Positions 57,216-64,000 of a stretch of 64,000 nt of DNA are shown here, piece by piece. A program made the translations under genes and the position numbers. Position 1 is the first letter of the stretch. Each line of letters begins with the position of its first letter. This DNA comes from Vibrio hippocampi (GTDB taxonomy: Bacteria > Pseudomonadota > Gammaproteobacteria > Enterobacterales > Vibrionaceae). Location: contig NZ_CAKLCM010000003.1 of NCBI RefSeq assembly GCF_921292975.1, positions 372,001 to 436,000 on the forward strand, in the 5' to 3' direction. Under the pieces are notes generated by a model, which worked only from the letters and a program-made list of their open reading frames with translations, was not told the DNA's origin and searched no databases.

Positions 57216-57769
57216 CGACGACTCCTTAGTGATTTTTCTAATTTAATTTCTCGGCTTTGGCAGGCTTTGACCAGTCTTGAATGAGCGAACATGCCAGTGA
57301 GTGCCGCAACCATTCCGCCCATTGTCGGCAGGGTTGCCAACGAAATACCCGACGCCATTAATTTGGGGTCACTGCTGCCTTGGTTCGCCATCACATCAAA
57401 CACCGAGATCATTCCGGTTACGGTGCCTAACAGTCCCAACATCGGACAAATGGCGACTAACAGTTTAATCATATTCAGATGCTGAAACAGTGACTCATGA
57501 GCTTGCGATAACCAACTATCGCGGATCGAGCGAGCGTACCAAGAGTCATGTTCGCTTCTTTGATGCCAAACTTGGGTATAGCTTTTGCGTTGACGTGGGA
57601 ATTGCAGCCACAAAAAGGCGATACGCTCGATAATCAGTACCCAGCAGACGGCGACAACCGCCGCCAGCCACCACAAAACCTGACCGCCTTGTTGCATAAA
57701 ATAACGCAGGGAGTCCAGCCAATGATGCTGTAATAAAGTTTGTGGCAACCACGCCCAAATACTGTCCAT
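57212..57769 (-). CDS. exbB2: ExbB-type biopolymer transport protein
   Basis: 185 residues with three membrane helices and the MotA/TolQ/ExbB motif P-M-L-G-L-L-G-T-V-T-G-M-I-x-x-F and G-I-S-L-A-L-x-T. Proton channel partner of ExbD. Its stop and start overlap both neighbours. Confidence 0.94.
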   Translation of the reverse strand: MDSIWAWLPQTLLQHHWLDSLRYFMQQGGQVLWWLAAVVAVCWVLIIERIAFLWLQFPRQRKSYTQVWHQRSEHDSWYARSIRDSWLSQAHESLFQHLNMIKLLVAICPMLGLLGTVTGMISVFDVMANQGSSDPKLMASGISLATLPTMGGMVAALTGMFAHSRLVKACQSREIKLEKSLRSRR

Positions 57770-59157
57770 TACGCCGCTCCTTGAGATTGCACCTCAAGAT
57801 CCTGTTTAATCGCCATCGGCTGGCTGTGGTCAAGCTCTGCTTGCTCAGCCACAAGCCCAATGCCTTGTTTTTCTAATACGTTGCGAATGGATTCCGCTTG
57901 CGACGACAAGATATTGTGTGCCAATAGCAGCGGCATTGCGGCGATCAAACCTAACACCGTGGTCACCAGCGCCATAGAAATACCGCCCGCCATTACTTTT
58001 GGATCCGCGTTACCAAATTGCGTGATCACTTGGAAGGTTTCAATCATCCCCGTTACCGTGCCAAGAAGCCCTAACATCGGTGCCAGTGCTGCCAGAAGCT
58101 TGAGCATGGATAAGCCTTTTTCTAAGTCAGCTTGCTCATCGACGACCACTTCTAGCAGACGCAGTTCTAATGCTTCTGCGGAGTGAACCTTGTCTTTATC
58201 GTAAGCCGATAGCACTCGACCCAGTGGGTTTTTACCCGGCTGTTGCGGTGTTTTTAACTGCTTTTTGATCTTGATACGAGTCAGTGTCAGTGCCACACCT
58301 CGAATCAGCGCAATCAACAATCCAACAATCAGCAGACCTAAGATGATTTTACCCACCACACCACCAGCGGCAAGACGGTCTTGCCAAGTTGGCGATAGGG
58401 CGAGTTGCTCTAAAATAACGCCACGCGAGGGGTCGATGACCACACTCTGCATGGAGAATGGCGTCGCATCAGACAACAGCGTCAAGGTAGGCGTTGGTTC
58501 TGGTTGTTTGCTGTAGTCTTGCGCGTCAGACCTTTCATTGCTCCATCGCAAATAGCCTTGTTCGCCCACGACGCCATAAGCCCCCAGACGCGCCGCCGGG
58601 ACGGTTTCTAGCGTTCCTGTGCCAGTACGAAATGGCAGCATAACTTGGCGAATTTGACCGCTCGCTTGGATCTGTTCATTAAAGGCGAACCAGAGCCCCG
58701 TTAGCTGATCCATAGACGGCAGTTTTGTGGCGGCGACGATATCATTCACCACCGGAATATATTGATTGGCATCAATAGAGGATACCGACAGCTGTTGCTC
58801 TGCCTGTAAGCTTTTTGCGCTTTGACGCACCACGCCAAATACTTCACCCAAGCTGCCGGTTTCTAATCTTAGTTGCTGCTCAAGGTTGGCAAGCGTCTCT
58901 TCATTGGCACTAAAAGTCTGAGCTAATGCGGTATTCTGGGCATCCAACGCGGATTTTTTTGCTTCAAGCTCACTTTTCAATTGCTTGAGTTCTTGCTCAC
59001 TCTTATTAAACAGTGCTTCACGCTGTTGGTTGTACTTTTTCTGCGTCACACGCTCTTGTTTTGCTTGTGTCGCCAATTGTTGCGTTGAATCGACGGCGAG
59101 CGCCTGAAAACTCAAACAGCCACCCAAGATCAGCAAGGAAGTTAACAGTCTCTTCAT
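57769..59157 (-). CDS. ttpC: TtpC-type MotA/TolQ/ExbB protein
   Basis: 462 residues. A signal peptide and a long periplasmic coiled-coil (about 25-125) are followed by a beta-rich part, then membrane helices and a MotA/TolQ/ExbB channel motif (P-M-L-G-L-L-G-T-V-T-G-M-I-E-T-F). This long ExbB-like protein is specific to vibrio TonB2 systems, where it is essential for TonB2 function. Located just upstream of ExbB. Confidence 0.92.
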   Translation of the reverse strand: MKRLLTSLLILGGCLSFQALAVDSTQQLATQAKQERVTQKKYNQQREALFNKSEQELKQLKSELEAKKSALDAQNTALAQTFSANEETLANLEQQLRLETGSLGEVFGVVRQSAKSLQAEQQLSVSSIDANQYIPVVNDIVAATKLPSMDQLTGLWFAFNEQIQASGQIRQVMLPFRTGTGTLETVPAARLGAYGVVGEQGYLRWSNERSDAQDYSKQPEPTPTLTLLSDATPFSMQSVVIDPSRGVILEQLALSPTWQDRLAAGGVVGKIILGLLIVGLLIALIRGVALTLTRIKIKKQLKTPQQPGKNPLGRVLSAYDKDKVHSAEALELRLLEVVVDEQADLEKGLSMLKLLAALAPMLGLLGTVTGMIETFQVITQFGNADPKVMAGGISMALVTTVLGLIAAMPLLLAHNILSSQAESIRNVLEKQGIGLVAEQAELDHSQPMAIKQDLEVQSQGAA

Positions 59158-59158
59158 C

Positions 59159-59926
59159 TTATTGCTCCTGCTGGGTGGTGACTGGGGTTGAAATAGGTAA
59201 TGAAATCAGACTCGGAGCGGTCTGCTTGTTGGCAACAGAAAACGCGTGGTCAATATCCGTTGCGTAGTGATTGTCGAGTGCTTGCCATTGATTATTTGCC
59301 GCGTTCCACGCCCAATATTGAGTTCGGTCAAGGCTACGCGCTACCAGAGACAGGCGACCGAGATGCAGCATATTGGCTTCGATGGACTGTTCCCCAAGTT
59401 GCATCTCACCTTGATAGGTAGACAGCTTGGTTCCATAATCCAACTCAATTTGATGAGCCTCTAAAATACGACGATATTTTTCCGCATCACTGACATCAGC
59501 CCGCACCATCATGGTGTCTAATTTTTCCACTCGCTCTAGACGCTGCGCTTGTTTGATTGGCATACCCGCTTGAACTTGTTGTTTTAGGTCGGCAATCATC
59601 TGATACATCAAGGGAACGATCCCTTGGCGAGTGAATTTTATCTCATCAATTTGCGCATTAAGGCTGGAGACTTCGCTGTTTTGGCTGGCAATAAGCGCCG
59701 TCAGGTGCTGACCATAAACCTCAAGGTTGTTGACCTGTTGCTGCAATTGCTCAATTTCACCTTGCAAGCTCAGTGCGTTGGTCGCGCTGGTGTCGATACG
59801 TTGTTGACTGGCTGCCGCAGCGACATGGGTGCTATTTTGAGTTCCTTGAGCGCTATCCAGACTGGATGCGTTCACTGACGCTGAGGTTGCTACAAACAAG
59901 CTAACCCACAAATATTGTCTAAACAT
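59159..59926 (-). CDS. DUF3450 periplasmic protein of the TonB2 operon
   Basis: 255 residues. A signal peptide ends near V-N-A. A coiled-coil of about 60 residues (L-Q-G-E-I-E-Q-L-Q-Q-Q-V-N-N-L-E-V-Y-G-Q) and a small C-terminal domain (L-G-R-L-S-L-V-A-R-S-L-D-R-T-Q-Y-W-A-W-N) match DUF3450, the usual first gene of TonB2 clusters. It starts 1-2 bp from TtpC, so it is coupled. Confidence 0.88.
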   Translation of the reverse strand: MFRQYLWVSLFVATSASVNASSLDSAQGTQNSTHVAAAASQQRIDTSATNALSLQGEIEQLQQQVNNLEVYGQHLTALIASQNSEVSSLNAQIDEIKFTRQGIVPLMYQMIADLKQQVQAGMPIKQAQRLERVEKLDTMMVRADVSDAEKYRRILEAHQIELDYGTKLSTYQGEMQLGEQSIEANMLHLGRLSLVARSLDRTQYWAWNAANNQWQALDNHYATDIDHAFSVANKQTAPSLISLPISTPVTTQQEQ

Positions 59927-60011
59927 AGGGATTCTAATTAATTTCCGTTGTTTTTTATAAAATACGAGTTTTTATCTAAGGTATTGTATTATCTTGGAAT
60001 CAGGTGTTTTT

Positions 60012-60030
60012 GATAATGGTTCGTATTATC
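60012..60030 (-). promoter_or_regulatory. Fur-box candidate upstream of the TonB2 operon
   Basis: GATAATGGTTCGTATTATC has perfect outer arms GATAAT/ATTATC and matches 14 of 19 positions of the Fur consensus GATAATGATAATCATTATC. It lies 86 bases before the first gene, where the promoter should be. Iron repression of TonB2 operons is established in vibrios. Confidence 0.65.
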
Positions 60031-60361
60031 CTATCGCCTGTATTATACGGATTTCGGTTCATATTAATAGCGGAAGATAGCGCGCCCCTCCAAGCTAAAC
60101 ACACGCAACTTGATGATGCTTGATGTTCACCGATTTTTAAATCTCACTTTAATCATGCACAGACTACCGCGACTTTCCCACTTGCTAAAGTCTGCGCAGG
60201 CACTGGATGCTCAATTAATCGGATAGGGGAGTGATACAAATCAGATAATGCGTCCTGAATTAGCCAGAGTATATAAACAGTTTGCAACGCTGAAAACAGG
60301 TATTGAGTTAGGACTTAATATTTAGGATAAAAGGTATGTAGCCCAATGAGTCATCCATTTC

Positions 60362-60399
60362 GCACCGACTTCACTAACACTAAACCTGAAGTCGGTGCA
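60362..60399 (-). terminator. Hairpin after the dihydropyrimidinase gene
   Basis: A perfect 11-bp stem GCACCGACTTC / GAAGTCGGTGC with a 16-base loop. The sequence after it on the minus strand is GAAATGG, so the T-run is poor. The remainder of the 59927-60422 gap has no supported gene. Confidence 0.65.
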
Positions 60400-60422
60400 A
60401 AAAGCGCGCTATCGTTTATCGA

Positions 60423-63408
<2,986 letters not shown>

Positions 63409-63451
63409 AATGGGATCCTCATCCAGTTGAGATTCGATGCAAGCAGCAGAG

Positions 63452-64000
63452 TTACTCTGCTGGTTCACAAAGCGCTTTGGTTGCAGCTTCCTTTGCAATG
63501 CGCGAGTTGGCCTCTAGCATGGTGTGGAGCAGCACATTTGCGCCTGCTTCACACTCTTGCGGGGAGGTGTATTCAATTTCGTTGTGGCTAATGCCGTTTT
63601 CACAAGGGGTGAAAATCATGCCTGTTGGGACGATATCGGCCATGTAGCAAGCGTCGTGACCTGCTCCGGCGTAGATATCCATATGCGAGTAACCGAGCGA
63701 TTCAGCGGCGGCTTTTACATCATCCGAGGCATTAAACTCGACCGGTGCAAAGTACCAAAATGGATCGATTTCAATCTCGATATCTCGTTCGCTTGCCACC
63801 TTTTGACAAAACCCAGTAAACACTTTGTCCATCTCGGATAGCACCTCGGCATCTGGGTTGCGTAGGTCGACACTAAAGGTGATTTCTCCGGGGATCACAT
63901 TGCGTGAATTGGGATAGACTTGCATAAACCCGACCGTGCCTAAACCATTCTCATAGCGATGGGCAAGTTGTTCGATTTCCGCGATGATATGTGCACTGGC
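63452..64000 (-). CDS. Zn-dependent amidohydrolase (beta-ureidopropionase / carbamoylase family), partial
   Basis: The 5' end runs past the window; the 182 C-terminal residues are present. It shows the M20-family dimerisation and C-terminal motifs F-S-V-D-L-R-N-P-D and A-G-A-G-H-D-A-C-Y-M-A, and the metal His region C-E-N-G-I-S-H-N-E-I-E-Y-T. Such enzymes split N-carbamoyl-beta-alanine, the third step of reductive pyrimidine degradation, which fits its operon. Allantoate amidohydrolase is a close alternative. Confidence 0.88.
   Translation of the reverse strand, partial: ASAHIIAEIEQLAHRYENGLGTVGFMQVYPNSRNVIPGEITFSVDLRNPDAEVLSEMDKVFTGFCQKVASERDIEIEIDPFWYFAPVEFNASDDVKAAAESLGYSHMDIYAGAGHDACYMADIVPTGMIFTPCENGISHNEIEYTSPQECEAGANVLLHTMLEANSRIAKEAATKALCEPAE

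Overview
This window looks like a Vibrionaceae (Vibrio) chromosome segment of moderate GC content. The evidence is a complete TonB2-type operon (DUF3450 protein, TtpC, ExbB, ExbD, TonB, TPR protein), a VpsT/CsgD-type regulator with a W-M-S-R motif, an integron attC-like site of vibrio length, and many short palindromic repeats. The species was not identified.

Layout. 1-8.4 kb: the end of an outer-membrane efflux factor, a lone type IV-type prepilin, and a minus-strand MoxR-DUF58-DUF4381-BatA-BatB/C-BatD operon with long polyglutamine and SQEQ tracts. 8.8-13.9 kb: a small conserved protein, a secreted fasciclin protein, the VpsT-like regulator, a thioesterase, an EamA exporter and a divergent AraC regulator, with a CTAG-rich heptamer repeat and a 265-bp inverted-repeat element. 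14.2-21.6 kb: a cytoplasmic heparinase II/III-type lyase, an acyltransferase, a YaeQ protein, a cold-shock protein, a ThrE-like exporter and a glycerophosphodiesterase. 22.2-45.2 kb: an exopolysaccharide locus. Nine or ten plus-strand genes (Wzc-type tyrosine autokinase, UDP-sugar epimerase, five glycosyltransferases, Wzy-like polymerase, serine-acetyltransferase-like protein, sulfotransferase) face two paralogous secreted beta-helix proteins and a stand-alone RTX-like protein. A pyruvyltransferase, another glycosyltransferase and a Wzx flippase lie further on. The predicted product is a sulfated, pyruvylated and acylated exopolysaccharide with its own trimming enzymes. No Wza-type export pore and no initiating phosphoglycosyltransferase were seen.

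45.4-49.3 kb: tRNA-Gly, a five-unit REP-like palindrome array, a YlqF GTPase, a beta-barrel outer-membrane protein and a LysR regulator. 49.4-55.0 kb: the most unusual region. Seven copies of a roughly 31-bp non-palindromic repeat (core TTTTTGATATGCCTGTCC) separate small cargo units: a HigB remnant with HigA, two membrane proteins, an HNH nuclease plus a lipoprotein with an attC-like site, a copy of the 3' end of the neighbouring chromosomal TPR gene, and a HipA-like kinase/DUF3037 pair. Several cargoes are cut exactly at the repeat, and two minus-strand genes use repeat bases in their stop codons. No transposase or integrase is present, so the mobilising enzyme, if any, would act in trans.

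55.0-60.0 kb: the TonB2 operon, with a good Fur-box candidate upstream. 60.4-64 kb: a reductive pyrimidine/hydantoin degradation operon (amidohydrolase cut by the window edge, NCS1 permease, dihydropyrimidinase).
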